From Bacteroidota bacterium (GTDB lineage Bacteria > Bacteroidota > Bacteroidia > UBA8524): DNA of 64,000 nt. The notes below the pieces were generated by a model. It was not told where the DNA came from. It saw only the letters and a program-made list of their open reading frames with translations, and ran no database searches. Numbering within the stretch: position 1 is the first letter of the stretch; each line of letters starts with the position of its first letter. The DNA is taken from positions 1 to 64,000 of the forward strand of contig WGMZ01000009.1 of NCBI GenBank assembly GCA_016124735.1, in the 5' to 3' direction. Position numbers and translations under genes: made by a program. Of this stretch, positions 43,176 through 52,496 are shown in pieces.

Positions 43176-44440
43176 TTTTTCATTATGGTCTGTTCGCGGT
43201 CCGGACCCACGGAGATGACCCCAATAGGCACTTCACATTCCGCTTCCATAAAATCAATATACTGACGGAACGTTTCTGGCAATGCCTGATACTCGCGGAT
43301 CACAGAGATATCTTCCTGCCAGCCCGGAAAACTTTTGTATTCCGGAGTAAGGGTCGTTCCCTGCATATTGAAAGGACATTGTTCTTCATCTGAACATCCT
43401 TCATAAGCCAACGCTGCCTGAATCGTATCAATACCACTCAGCACATCTGCTTTCATCATAATTAATTCATCTACCCCACTCAACATAATGGCATATTTCA
43501 AAGCCGGCAGATCTAGCCAACCGGTTCTTCTGGGACGCCCTGTTGTTGCACCATATTCATGTCCCTTATCCCGCAGGAATTGACCCATATCATCGTTTAA
43601 CTCGGTTGGAAACGGACCACTTCCCACCCGGGTGCAATAGGCCTTGAATATTCCGGTCACCTTGTTGATGTATTTCGGGGCAAGCCCCAGTCCAACACAG
43701 GCACCGCCAGAAATGGTATTGGAGGATGTTACAAAAGGGTAAGAACCAAAATCAAGGTCGAGAAGAGAACCTTGCGCACCTTCTGCCAACACTTTTTTAC
43801 CCGCTTTTATTTGGCGATGAAGGAAAAATTCTGAATTCACCTGTTTGAAACCGCGCAGGTATTCCACCGCTTCAAACCATTCGGATTCCAAATTTTTCAG
43901 CGTCTCTTCATAATCAAATTGATAATACCGAAAGACGGAGATATGTTTTTCTAATGCTTTTTGATACAGTGCTTTGAATTCAGGCGAATCGGCATCACCG
44001 ACCCGCAGACCACTTCTTCCGGTTTTGTCCTGATAGGTAGGAGAAATACCCCGCAGAGTAGAACCAATTTTTTGTTCCCCTTTGGCATTTTCGCTTGCAG
44101 CATCTAATAAACGATGGCTTGGTAAAATCAAGTGGGCTTTTTTGGAGATATACAAACCTCCTCTCACATCCGCTCCTGCCGCAATGGTTTTTTCAATCTC
44201 GGCCCGGAGAAGTATTGGATCAATCACCACACCATTGCCGATCAGATTGATGCAGTTCTCATGAAAAATACCAGATGGAATAGTATTCAGCACGTGTTTC
44301 ATCCCATTAATTTCCAGCGAGTGCCCGGCATTCGGTCCTCCTTGAAATCTGGCTACCACATCGTAATTCGGTGTGAGAAAATCTGCGATTTTTCCTTTGC
44401 CTTCATCGCCCCATTGCAGGCCCAACAAAACGTCAACCAT
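43172..44440 (-). CDS. purA: Adenylosuccinate synthetase
   Basis: A 422-aa enzyme that makes adenylosuccinate from IMP, aspartate and GTP, the first committed step to AMP. The GTP-binding loop is GDEGKGK at residues 11-17, with the catalytic Asp12 and His40 in GPNAGHS. The IMP/Asp-binding segments include GRPRRTGW and YCTRVGSGPFPTEL. The gene lies 26 bp behind fur and overlaps the next gene by 4 bp. The order spoT-fur-purA is a conserved Bacteroidota neighbourhood, which joins purine supply with (p)ppGpp signalling. Confidence 0.97.
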   Translation of the reverse strand: MVDVLLGLQWGDEGKGKIADFLTPNYDVVARFQGGPNAGHSLEINGMKHVLNTIPSGIFHENCINLIGNGVVIDPILLRAEIEKTIAAGADVRGGLYISKKAHLILPSHRLLDAASENAKGEQKIGSTLRGISPTYQDKTGRSGLRVGDADSPEFKALYQKALEKHISVFRYYQFDYEETLKNLESEWFEAVEYLRGFKQVNSEFFLHRQIKAGKKVLAEGAQGSLLDLDFGSYPFVTSSNTISGGACVGLGLAPKYINKVTGIFKAYCTRVGSGPFPTELNDDMGQFLRDKGHEYGATTGRPRRTGWLDLPALKYAIMLSGVDELIMMKADVLSGIDTIQAALAYEGCSDEEQCPFNMQGTTLTPEYKSFPGWQEDISVIREYQALPETFRQYIDFMEAECEVPIGVISVGPDREQTIMKK

Positions 44441-44466
44441 TTCTTCTGTTATTATCCTTTGCGTTA

Positions 44467-44979
44467 TTACTCTTCTGTCTCTGTGATTTTCACCTCTTTT
44501 TTACAGGAAATACAGTGATTGGTTTCATCCAATATCGGGCTTCCGTAAAGGTTCAGGGAATGAGAGGTGACCTTAAATTTCAGGAGGTCCCCCATCATAT
44601 TTTGAATTTGCTGTATTCTGGGATCACAGAATTCCATCACCTTATTGCACATGTTGCAAATAAGATGATCGTGTTGTTTGTAGCCATACGACTTTTCAAA
44701 CAAGGCCATATTCTGTCCGAACTGGTGTTTGGTAACCAGATTACATTCCAATAATAAATCGAGCGTATTGTATACAGTAGCCCTGGAAACATGGTAGTTT
44801 CTGTTTTTCATCTGCAGGTACAGGGTATCCACATCGAAATGGCCTTCCTGGGTGTAGATTTCTTCCAGAATTGCATACCGTTCCGGTGTCTTTCTCTGCT
44901 TCTTCGTTTCCAGGTAATCGGTAAAAATTTTCCGAACCTGTTCGAGCATCTGCTTCTTGTTATTTGCCGTGTTGGGCAT
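44467..44979 (-). CDS. Fur-family transcriptional regulator
   Basis: A 170-aa metal-sensing repressor. The N-terminal winged helix reads [15 protein letters not shown] and [12 protein letters not shown]. The C-terminal dimer domain has the metal-binding HDH (103-105) and two CxxC pairs for structural zinc (C108/C111 and C156/C159). The family could be Fur or PerR; the residues do not settle it without comparison. It sits between spoT and purA in a conserved operon and may respond to iron or peroxide together with the EVIT and OsmC proteins encoded elsewhere in this window. Confidence 0.93.
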   Translation of the reverse strand: MPNTANNKKQMLEQVRKIFTDYLETKKQRKTPERYAILEEIYTQEGHFDVDTLYLQMKNRNYHVSRATVYNTLDLLLECNLVTKHQFGQNMALFEKSYGYKQHDHLICNMCNKVMEFCDPRIQQIQNMMGDLLKFKVTSHSLNLYGSPILDETNHCISCKKEVKITETEE

Positions 44980-45026
44980 TCCTGTAATTAAAATGCGAAA
45001 CTAAGGAAAAGATGTGAAAATCCGGC

Positions 45027-47243
45027 TTATTGACTCACATTCACACGGATGACCTGAGAGTGAGGAACGGCTTGTTTTATCTTCTGAATCAGGGTGTCAA
45101 GATGGGAGGTATCATGAATAAACAAACTGATTTTTCCCTCAAATGTCCCTGAGTTGGATTCTACCGTAATGGATTTCATATTCACCTGCAACTCCCTGGA
45201 AATGGTATCGGTAATCTTAGAAATGATTCCGACATCGTCAATTCCGGTGACCTTGATTCCTGCAAGAAAGGCCTTGTCGCTTTTCAATGGAGTATTTGCC
45301 CAGGTAGCCTTAATAATCCGGTAGCCATAGTTGGAAGACAATTTGATCGCATTCGGGCAATTGGTGCGGTGCACTTTGATGCCCTCACCCACCGTAATAA
45401 AGCCAATAATTTCATCTCCCGGTATCGCATTGCAGCAGCGGGCAAAGCCATAGTCCATCTCTTCCATCTTTTCACCAAACAAGACGGTTTCCGAGCTAAG
45501 TACTTTGGTTTTAACCGGACCTTTACCCGAAACATGCTTTTGAACTTCTCTGCGGTGAGGGGCCTGGTGAAAAACTTCATCGAGATCCAGTTTCGACTTA
45601 TCAAACTGCTCGGTACTTATGGCATAAAACAAATCCAGAGAGGTATGAAAGCGGAAATAATTCGTGAGGATATTGAGATTTTCCGTTGTGAATGAAATGT
45701 TGTGCTGCTTGAATTTTCGCTCCATCCATTCTTTGCCAATCTGAGCTGCCTCTCTTTTATCCTCTTTCAACAATTGCTTGATCTTTGATTTCGCCTTGGC
45801 CGTCACGACAAATGAAAGCCATTCGTCGTTGACCTTTTGTTTTTTCGAGGTAATGATTTCAACCTGATCCCCATTAGAAAGGTTATGACTCAATGGGACC
45901 AGTTTGTTATTGACTTTAGCTCCAATACATTTTGAACCCAAATCGGAGTGAATATCAAATGCGAAATCGAGCGCCGTGGCATTGGCCGGCATTTTTCTCA
46001 GTTCTCCTTTTGGGGTAAACACAAAAACCTCATCCGAAAACAGGTTGAGTTTGAAATCATCCAGAAAATCTACGGCGTTCGCATCCGGATTTTCGAGGAT
46101 TTCACGCACACGGGCAAGCCAATCTTCCAAGCCATGCTCAGAAGCACTTCCCGCGGCATCCTTGTATTTCCAATGCGCCGCATACCCTTTCTCTGCAATT
46201 TCATTCATCCGCTCGCTTCGAATCTGCACCTCCACCCATTTTCCTTTGGGCCCCATTACGGTAGTATGCAATGACTCATAGCCATTCGATTTGGGAGAAG
46301 ATATCCAATCGCGGAGCCTGTCGGGGTTGGGGTAATAAAAATCCGTTACAATGCTGTAAATGCTCCAGCAGGCGGCCTTTTCTTCTTCATAAGGCACTTC
46401 GATGATGATACGAATAGCAAAGAGATCGTATACTTCTTCGAAGGTGATTCCCTGCTTTTTCATCTTATTCAGGATGGAATAGATGGATTTCGGGCGGCCT
46501 TTGATTTCGTAGTGAAACCCTAAAGATTTCAGCTCTGTTTCAATGGGTTCAATAAAACTTCGGATATACTTGTTCCGCTGAATCTTGGTATCCTGCAGTT
46601 TTTGAGCAATTTCAAAATACCTTTCCTGCTCGGTGTATTTGATGGATAAATCCTCGAGCTCAGTTTTAATGGTATATAAGCCCAGACGATGGGCCAGCGG
46701 CGCATATAGGTACAATGTCTCCGAGGCAATCTTCATCTGATTCTTCTTCGACAGGCTATCCAGAGTCCGCATATTATGCAGACGATCGGCTAGCTTAATT
46801 AAAATAACACGAACATCCTCGGAAAGGGTCAGGAGCATTTTCCGGAAATTCTCTGCCTGAATCGAATTGGTGCTTTGATCGAAGACTCCGGATATCTTGG
46901 TCAGTCCATCAATTATCTGGGCCACTTTTGGCCCAAATCCATGGCGAATATCTTCGAGAGTTACCGAGGTATCTTCTACCGTATCATGCAGTAAAGCACA
47001 TACAATGGATGTTGTTCCCAGACCAATTTCTTCAGCACATATCTGTGCAACGGCAAGAGGATGATAGATATAGGGCTCTCCCGATTTTCGACGCATATCT
47101 TTATGAGCGTCAAGAGCCAGGTCAAATGCCTTCCTTATTTTTTGTTTATCCCCTTTTTCAAGGGTTCTGCGACAGGCACGCAATAAGCCTCTGTAGCGTT
47201 TTAATATTTCTTTTTTCTCCAGTTCTAAAGCAGCCTCATTCAT
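45027..47243 (-). CDS. Bifunctional (p)ppGpp synthetase/hydrolase, SpoT/RelA type
   Basis: A 738-aa alarmone enzyme. Residues 50-200 form the HD hydrolase domain, with H86-D87 in ALLHDTVEDT and intact HD ligands. The synthetase domain covers about 240-370 (RPKSIYSILNKM; VQIRSERMNEIAEKGYAAH). The TGS domain is at about 400-460 (VFVFTPKGEL), and the ACT domain forms the end (ITDTISRELQVNMKSI). Both activities appear preserved, as in Rel/SpoT enzymes of Bacteroidota. It is first in the operon with fur, purA and an outer-membrane protein gene. Confidence 0.95.
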   Translation of the reverse strand: MNEAALELEKKEILKRYRGLLRACRRTLEKGDKQKIRKAFDLALDAHKDMRRKSGEPYIYHPLAVAQICAEEIGLGTTSIVCALLHDTVEDTSVTLEDIRHGFGPKVAQIIDGLTKISGVFDQSTNSIQAENFRKMLLTLSEDVRVILIKLADRLHNMRTLDSLSKKNQMKIASETLYLYAPLAHRLGLYTIKTELEDLSIKYTEQERYFEIAQKLQDTKIQRNKYIRSFIEPIETELKSLGFHYEIKGRPKSIYSILNKMKKQGITFEEVYDLFAIRIIIEVPYEEEKAACWSIYSIVTDFYYPNPDRLRDWISSPKSNGYESLHTTVMGPKGKWVEVQIRSERMNEIAEKGYAAHWKYKDAAGSASEHGLEDWLARVREILENPDANAVDFLDDFKLNLFSDEVFVFTPKGELRKMPANATALDFAFDIHSDLGSKCIGAKVNNKLVPLSHNLSNGDQVEIITSKKQKVNDEWLSFVVTAKAKSKIKQLLKEDKREAAQIGKEWMERKFKQHNISFTTENLNILTNYFRFHTSLDLFYAISTEQFDKSKLDLDEVFHQAPHRREVQKHVSGKGPVKTKVLSSETVLFGEKMEEMDYGFARCCNAIPGDEIIGFITVGEGIKVHRTNCPNAIKLSSNYGYRIIKATWANTPLKSDKAFLAGIKVTGIDDVGIISKITDTISRELQVNMKSITVESNSGTFEGKISLFIHDTSHLDTLIQKIKQAVPHSQVIRVNVSQ

Positions 47244-47325
47244 CGGGTGGGAATTTGCAATAATTTACGTGTTGATTGGCAAAATTCATAGCAAAGGAAG
47301 AAAATGACAAGCCGCTTGAATGGAA

Positions 47326-48036
47326 TTATTTCCGAAACAATTCCAAACCCCATTTAATATTAAAGTAAACCGCGGGTTTGATGTAATTAAAAGAATCCCA
47401 AATAAAATAATCCGTTACGCCATTGGAAGTATACCGTTGGATCTGCATGCTATGCTGATTCATTCCAAGACCAATATTAAATTCCCTGAATGGGCCAAAA
47501 ATATCCTGTGAGAAATACATGAGCGCCAATTCACTGACAAAAACATTGGCCATGTCTTTTCCATCCACCACCTGATCTTGTTTATAACGGTGTAAACGTT
47601 GATTCAAAAACAGGCTGATACCTCTTCCGTTAAGTAACCCATCGTATTCAAAAAACCATTTGAAGGAGGCGGTAAATCCGGCTCCTAACCGCGCATTCTT
47701 CCAACTCATAGGGTTTATCGTTGACTGGGGAACCACTTTTTGGTCATGCAATAATCCGTTTTGAAACCAATAGTCCCAACCAAAATCATAATAGGTGAGG
47801 CTTGGTCCAAATTCTATGGACCACTTTTTATTGTTCTGATATTCAGCTAAAAAAGTCAATTCTCCCCTCCCCAGTCGGAATATACTGGATTTCAATACCA
47901 TTCCCGTTCCCTCTTCTTTTTTAATAATTGACTTCCCGATAGGTTTTAGCCTGGAAACCGTGTCAACCTGCGCATTAAGCGAAAATGACAGGAGTACTGA
48001 ACTTAAAAACAAGTTATATATAAGTATGTGTTTCAC
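47326..48036 (-). CDS. Exported outer-membrane-like protein of unknown function
   Basis: A 236-aa protein with a signal peptide (about residues 1-22, ending in LNAQ). It has alternating aromatic strands (FLAEYQNNKKWSIEFGPSL; FTASFKWFFEY) and ends in FNIKWGLELFRK, which suggests a small beta barrel. The start is GTG at 48036, as no ATG precedes the signal peptide. It is divergent from the secreted protein/protease pair that starts at 48100, with 63 bp between, so a shared regulation is possible. No function is recognised. Confidence 0.68.
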   Translation of the reverse strand: MKHILIYNLFLSSVLLSFSLNAQVDTVSRLKPIGKSIIKKEEGTGMVLKSSIFRLGRGELTFLAEYQNNKKWSIEFGPSLTYYDFGWDYWFQNGLLHDQKVVPQSTINPMSWKNARLGAGFTASFKWFFEYDGLLNGRGISLFLNQRLHRYKQDQVVDGKDMANVFVSELALMYFSQDIFGPFREFNIGLGMNQHSMQIQRYTSNGVTDYFIWDSFNYIKPAVYFNIKWGLELFRK

Positions 48037-48099
48037 GTTAAAACTGGTCCTTTATGGTTCCATCACGAAATATTCGTATAATGCAGGGATTTTTTACTT

Positions 48100-49656
48100 A
48101 TGAAACAATTATTTATTATTCTCTTGAGCTTTGCTCTTTTTACCGGAAATGTGAAAGGGCAGGCGACCGACATGCTTTGGGGACCAGACCTCAAACTCAA
48201 AGGAACCATGAACATTATCGGTGAGCAAAACGGTGGTGTGTTTGCTTTGCGATACTACAAATCCAATGTATTCCTTGAAAAATATGATGGAGAAGAAATG
48301 ACAAAAGACTTCTCATATCCACTGGAATTAAAAATCGAGGGTTCCCGAAAAAAGAACATGAGCATCGAAGGCACCTATTTCTTAAATGGAAATATCGTGC
48401 TCTTAGCCAGCTATTATGACAAACATGATGACAAAAATATTCTTAAAGCCACCATTTTTACTGAAGGTGGTGATTTGGTAAAAGACTGGGAAGTTATAGC
48501 CGCCTTTCATGCGGATAGTAAGAAAAACACAGGGGATTATATCGTCAGTTTTTCACCCGATAAAAAATCCGTTATGGTAGCGGCCAACCTGCCCTATGAA
48601 AAAAAGAAAAATGAACGCTACCAGATTTATATGTTCAACCAGAATCTGGAGAAACAATGGCAAAAGGAATTTGTGTTGCCTTATGCAGATAATCAGGTGA
48701 GTATATATAGCTATGTGGTTGATAATAACAGAGTGGCTCATATGTTGGCCTCGGTTGCTCCAGCAACCAGAAAAGAAAGGAAACAAGCTCGTAAAGCCAA
48801 AGAAGATGCGGACAAACAGTTGCTTGTAACCTACGATGGCGCAAACGACAAAACCTCAGAATACGAACTAAAACTTAAAAACAAAACCATCATGGCTGCT
48901 CGTCTGCGTTTAGACTCAGCAAACAATGTAATCATCGCTGGGTTTTATCACGACAATCTCAACAAAAAAGCTGCGCTTAGCGGAGTGTTTTATGCCCGTA
49001 TGCAACCCGGCGCCGATGAGCTAGATGTATTGAATACGAATGAATTCGATAAAAAATTTGTTGCTAAACTAATTGGTGATAAACGTGCGAAAAAAGGAAA
49101 AGAAATCAGCTCCGCATTTGTTCTGCGAAACCTTATTCCTACCAAAGACGGAGGACTTATTGCCATAGCTGAGGAGTATTATATTGTTGAGCACTGCAGC
49201 ACCAACCCTAAAACAGGAGTACAAACCTGTACCTACACCTATCATTTCAACGATATTATAGTGACTGGAATTAATAATCAGGGAGAAATTATCTGGTCCA
49301 ATGTAATCAAGAAAACATCTTATGACGGGGCAAATGGTTACTACTTATCTTATGGCGTACAGGTAACTGATTCAAAAGTGAATCTCATATTTCTAGACAA
49401 CAAAAAGAACTACAACGAATACGGAGAACGTATCGACGACAGCAAACTGAAAGGTGTGAATGTTAGAAAATCAGTAGCAACCTGTGCATCTGTTGGGTTG
49501 GATGGAGCTGTGGAATATTCAGTTCTGTACGATGTTCGCGCCACAAAAATTACAATGCGGCCAAGAATTTCTGTTCAGTTGAATAAAAATACCATGATCG
49601 CCTATGGCAGAGGCAAGAAACGAAGCGCGGTTCATTTAGGGAGAATAAGTTTCTAA
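48100..49656 (+). CDS. Large secreted protein of unknown function paired with a protease
   Basis: A 518-aa exported protein with a signal peptide at about residues 1-21 (ending in VKGQ). The rest looks like a repeated-blade beta structure, with segments such as YFLNGNIVLLASYYD, RLDSANNVIIAGFYHD and LIPTKDGGLIAIAEEYY spaced roughly as propeller blades. A basic stretch KERKQARKAKEDADKQ occurs near residue 226. A GVQTCTYTYHF segment has paired cysteines. I do not recognise the family. The gene is 13 bp upstream of a lipoprotein protease gene, so it may be that protease's partner or substrate. The A/T-rich codon use here looks different from the housekeeping genes to the right. Confidence 0.72.
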   Translation: MKQLFIILLSFALFTGNVKGQATDMLWGPDLKLKGTMNIIGEQNGGVFALRYYKSNVFLEKYDGEEMTKDFSYPLELKIEGSRKKNMSIEGTYFLNGNIVLLASYYDKHDDKNILKATIFTEGGDLVKDWEVIAAFHADSKKNTGDYIVSFSPDKKSVMVAANLPYEKKKNERYQIYMFNQNLEKQWQKEFVLPYADNQVSIYSYVVDNNRVAHMLASVAPATRKERKQARKAKEDADKQLLVTYDGANDKTSEYELKLKNKTIMAARLRLDSANNVIIAGFYHDNLNKKAALSGVFYARMQPGADELDVLNTNEFDKKFVAKLIGDKRAKKGKEISSAFVLRNLIPTKDGGLIAIAEEYYIVEHCSTNPKTGVQTCTYTYHFNDIIVTGINNQGEIIWSNVIKKTSYDGANGYYLSYGVQVTDSKVNLIFLDNKKNYNEYGERIDDSKLKGVNVRKSVATCASVGLDGAVEYSVLYDVRATKITMRPRISVQLNKNTMIAYGRGKKRSAVHLGRISF

Positions 49657-49669
49657 TCTTCTGTGAACC

Positions 49670-51280
49670 ATGAACAAAACACAGATAAAATTTAAATCCT
49701 ATTTGGTAACAGCACGTCTTTTCGGCTTGCTGTTATTCATTTCAGGTTGTGCCAGTATTTATATTCCCAAAAAGCAGAGCGTACACATTCATCACCCTTC
49801 TGATGATGCTGTTGTGGTACTGGATGGAGATACCATTGGATATGGAAACCATGTAAAAAAAAGGATTAAAAAGGAAGGTAGCCGTCAAATTACGGTAAAG
49901 GTGCCCGGCGAGAAGGAATCACAGCATGTGCTATTACCTACTCACCGCCCCGTTTTCTTTTGGCTTATGCAGCCGCTCAATATATCCTGTTTTTTTATTT
50001 ATGGTTACATGGTTGATTTCAGTTTAGAAAAAAATGTATCCTATAATCGGCATTACTATTTCCCATACAATTCCGAGGGGAAACAGCGCGATTCATTATT
50101 GCACAACTATGTTCGCTTAGAGAATGTTCAATTACTGAAATCCAAGGGCCCAAGTTCATTCCTTTCTGTTTTTGTAAAATATTCCAAGAACAAGGATATG
50201 CTTGAAAAGCGTAAAAATAAAGCAGAACAAAAGGCAATTCTGGCCGAAAAAGACCGCGATAAATACAGCCCGAATATGATTTACACAGGGCCATTTAATA
50301 TCCCGCACTTTGAAGAAAAAGTAGTGGGAAAAATGAATGAATTGCTTGATCAGTTTGGGTACTATAACCGCGAGGATTCAATCTTTTTTGATTCAAGAAA
50401 GTACACCTATTTATCATGCCGTATTGATGGGGGTGTCGTTTACCAAATATCTGGAAAGGCAAACAACCAATACGAAGAACTCAAATTGAACTGCACTTGG
50501 TTTGTAACAAATAAGTACGGGGAAAAAGTTGATAGCATTTCGATCACCTCGAAATCAGGACAGTTTATTTTTGGAAATCTTTCGCTGATGTACGATGCCT
50601 TAGGAGAAAATTTCATGCAATTGGTTCAAAATCCATTTTTCACCAAGTATATCCAGCATAAACCTCAAGCTTTACCCGAAGGCGAAAAAGTTCAACTGGG
50701 TAAAATCACAAAACCAATAACAAAGCAGGAGGATGTACCAAAGGCCTGCGTGGCTGTGCGAACGAGTCTGGGACACGGCAGTGGCTTCGCCATTTCTCAT
50801 GAAGGGCATATCATTACCAACTACCATGTTATTTCGGGAGATGTAATCGGGAATTATCCCAAGATTAAAATTGTGGATTATGAGGGATTGCAGTACGATG
50901 CGGAAATTATTTGCATTGATCGTGAAAATGATTTGGCATTATTAAAAACCGGGAAAAAATTTGAGTATTGTTTCGCTATCCCAGACAGTGTTGAAATAAA
51001 GCCATTGGAAAAAATTTACACCATTGGTTCGCCAATGAGTACCGAGTTAGCAAATTCTGTTTCCAAAGGACTTGTCTCCGGAACCAATTTGGCATCAAGT
51101 CAGGGATTGATTCAATTAAATATGGGAGTAAGCCCTGGAAACAGCGGAGGCCCTGTATTTAATGACAATTTGCAATTGAGAGGAATTGTGGTTTCCAGAA
51201 TGACCAATCAAGAGGTGGAGGAAATCTGCTTTGCCGTTCCGGCGAATAAAATCAAGCGGCTGTTGAGTAGTGCGGAATAA
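49670..51280 (+). CDS. Trypsin-like serine protease lipoprotein with PEGA-like domain
   Basis: A 536-aa predicted lipoprotein (lipobox ISGC, Cys27). A PEGA-like beta domain lies at about residues 36-90 (SDDAVVVLDGDTIGYG). An uncharacterised middle of about 250 residues, with a hydrophobic stretch at about 95-118, comes next. The C-terminal trypsin-like domain spans about 355-536. It has a complete triad: H386 (ITNYHVIS), D421 (RENDLALLK) and S492 (VSPGNSGGPVF). There is no PDZ domain, unlike DegP/HtrA. It is probably active in the periplasm or at the outer membrane. It is linked to the upstream secreted protein gene by 13 bp; a decayed insertion element begins 18 bp after its stop. Confidence 0.88.
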   Translation: MNKTQIKFKSYLVTARLFGLLLFISGCASIYIPKKQSVHIHHPSDDAVVVLDGDTIGYGNHVKKRIKKEGSRQITVKVPGEKESQHVLLPTHRPVFFWLMQPLNISCFFIYGYMVDFSLEKNVSYNRHYYFPYNSEGKQRDSLLHNYVRLENVQLLKSKGPSSFLSVFVKYSKNKDMLEKRKNKAEQKAILAEKDRDKYSPNMIYTGPFNIPHFEEKVVGKMNELLDQFGYYNREDSIFFDSRKYTYLSCRIDGGVVYQISGKANNQYEELKLNCTWFVTNKYGEKVDSISITSKSGQFIFGNLSLMYDALGENFMQLVQNPFFTKYIQHKPQALPEGEKVQLGKITKPITKQEDVPKACVAVRTSLGHGSGFAISHEGHIITNYHVISGDVIGNYPKIKIVDYEGLQYDAEIICIDRENDLALLKTGKKFEYCFAIPDSVEIKPLEKIYTIGSPMSTELANSVSKGLVSGTNLASSQGLIQLNMGVSPGNSGGPVFNDNLQLRGIVVSRMTNQEVEEICFAVPANKIKRLLSSAE

Positions 51281-51298
51281 CACACTATTAATTACATA

Positions 51299-52292
51299 AC
51301 TGTCCATTTAATTCCTACCACACGGTATTCTGGCGGAGCCAGAAGCTAACTTGCCTGTAAAATTACTGGAAATAACTCATTTAGAATTCTTTAAATGTTA
51401 CAGAACTGACGCTCAATGTAAGTCCCATTGGATTGAAATGCGCAAGAAACAAGGTGTTGTTTGCCAAAATTGCCAATGTCAGAAACATAATTAGATGCCA
51501 AAGAAGGAGCAGTTCCAATGTGCCGATTGTCGATTTCGTACCACATGAAGAATTAGCACAATACCAGATTCCAGTAAACTTTCATATCGGGATTGGTACA
51601 TGGCAATGGTTTTAATGACTTCAAGTAAGAACGGCATTTCTGCGCTTAATATGAAGCGACATTCAGGCGGAAATCGCTATGAGCCAGCTTGATTGATGAT
51701 GCATAAGATCAGAGACCTGATGCTTTTACGTGAGGAGCAATAACAATTGAAAGGTGAGATAGAAGTGGATGAAATATTTATTCGGCATGCCAGCTCATTG
51801 GAAGCAGAAGCAGTGCTTAAACGCGGTAAAGGAAACCAACGACGCGCTGTGGCCATCATCGCTGTTGAATTAAAAAAACGACAAGGACGGACCTAAGTGC
51901 GGAAAGCGTATAGGTTATGTTAAAGTTGAGCCGTTTTGAAAGTCACAGAGCGAAAGTGGCCAGGCGAGCAATTGAGAAAATGACGAATGTACTAAAGAAA
52001 ATCACCTCAGCTAAAGGACGGGAGTTTAGAGAGGTCCATAAAATAGCTAAACACAAACAAGTTCTATCTACTAATGAGAATGACGACTTGTATTTACCCT
52101 GAATAGACGTGGTAACCGCAAATGTTAAACGCATGTTATCAGGTACTTACCATTCATAAAAAAGAGAAAATCTTGCAGGGATCTGGCGAAAAACTGCTAT
52201 AGATTTAACAGGAAATGTTTTAGCCTTAATAACTTCGAAAGGCCAGTAAATATATGTGTTTTTCCTAGTTTAGTGGCAAACTAAAGGACAAT
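51299..52292. mobile_element. Relic of an IS1595-family insertion sequence
   Basis: About 990 bp holding a broken IS1595-like transposase. Candidate terminal inverted repeats, both proposals by eye, are ACTGTCCATTTAATT (51299-51313) and, in reverse complement, ATTGTCCTTTAGTT (52279-52292), alike with one gap. No clear 8-bp target duplication is left. The size fits the family. The element is inserted between the protease gene and tRNA-Leu. Confidence 0.7.
51351..52284 (+). pseudogene. Decayed IS1595-family transposase
   Basis: Read through stops, one frame gives the N-terminal zinc-ribbon pattern (CQNCQCQKHN, stop, then FQCADCRFRTT), the SYRDWYMAMVLMTSSKNGIS helix region and the first catalytic Asp in GEIEVDEIFI. 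A frameshift at the A run near 51870 leads to KDGPKCGKRIGYVKVEPF. A later piece reads CYRFNRKCFSLNNFERPV, close to the FNRR...FDRLL ending of IS1595 transposases. At least five in-frame stops and several shifts show it cannot work. It is old, as decay is spread over its whole length. Confidence 0.85.
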
Positions 52293-52300
52293 CATGATCT

Positions 52301-52333
52301 TTTATTTTTTATTCCCAAAAATCACTACCTTTG
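52301..52333 (+). promoter_or_regulatory. Promoter of tRNA-Leu
   Basis: A perfect -7 box TACCTTTG (52326-52333) has TTTA (52301-52304) 21 nt upstream as a weak -33 element. The tRNA starts 20 nt downstream. The promoter begins 9 bp after the insertion-element relic. Confidence 0.65.
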
Positions 52334-52352
52334 CGCTCCTTTTGAGGAGTCC

Positions 52353-52434
<82 letters not shown>

Positions 52435-52450
52435 CAAATTTTTGGATTAT

Positions 52451-52482
52451 AAAAGGCAAATCCACGGGTTTGCCTTTTCTTT
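52451..52482 (+). terminator. Hairpin terminator between tRNA-Leu and tig
   Basis: AAAAGGCAAA (52451-52460) pairs perfectly with TTTGCCTTTT (52469-52478) around an 8-nt loop; C and a T run follow. It lies only 15 bp before the tig start, so tig may depend on read-through. Confidence 0.85.
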
Positions 52483-52496
52483 TAAAACAAAACAAA

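Noticed and set aside
51917-52102. 61-codon plus-strand open frame as a real gene
   Set aside because: It lies in the broken transposase, in a shifted frame; no start signal or family match.
48100-52292. Defence island or prophage
   Set aside because: No integrase, capsid, toxin-antitoxin, restriction or CRISPR gene is present; only a dead insertion element and exported proteins are seen.
51293-52300. 8-bp target site duplication at the ends of the insertion relic
   Set aside because: The flanks (TACATAAC on the left and ATCATGAT on the right) do not match, so it may have decayed or the ends are slightly misplaced.
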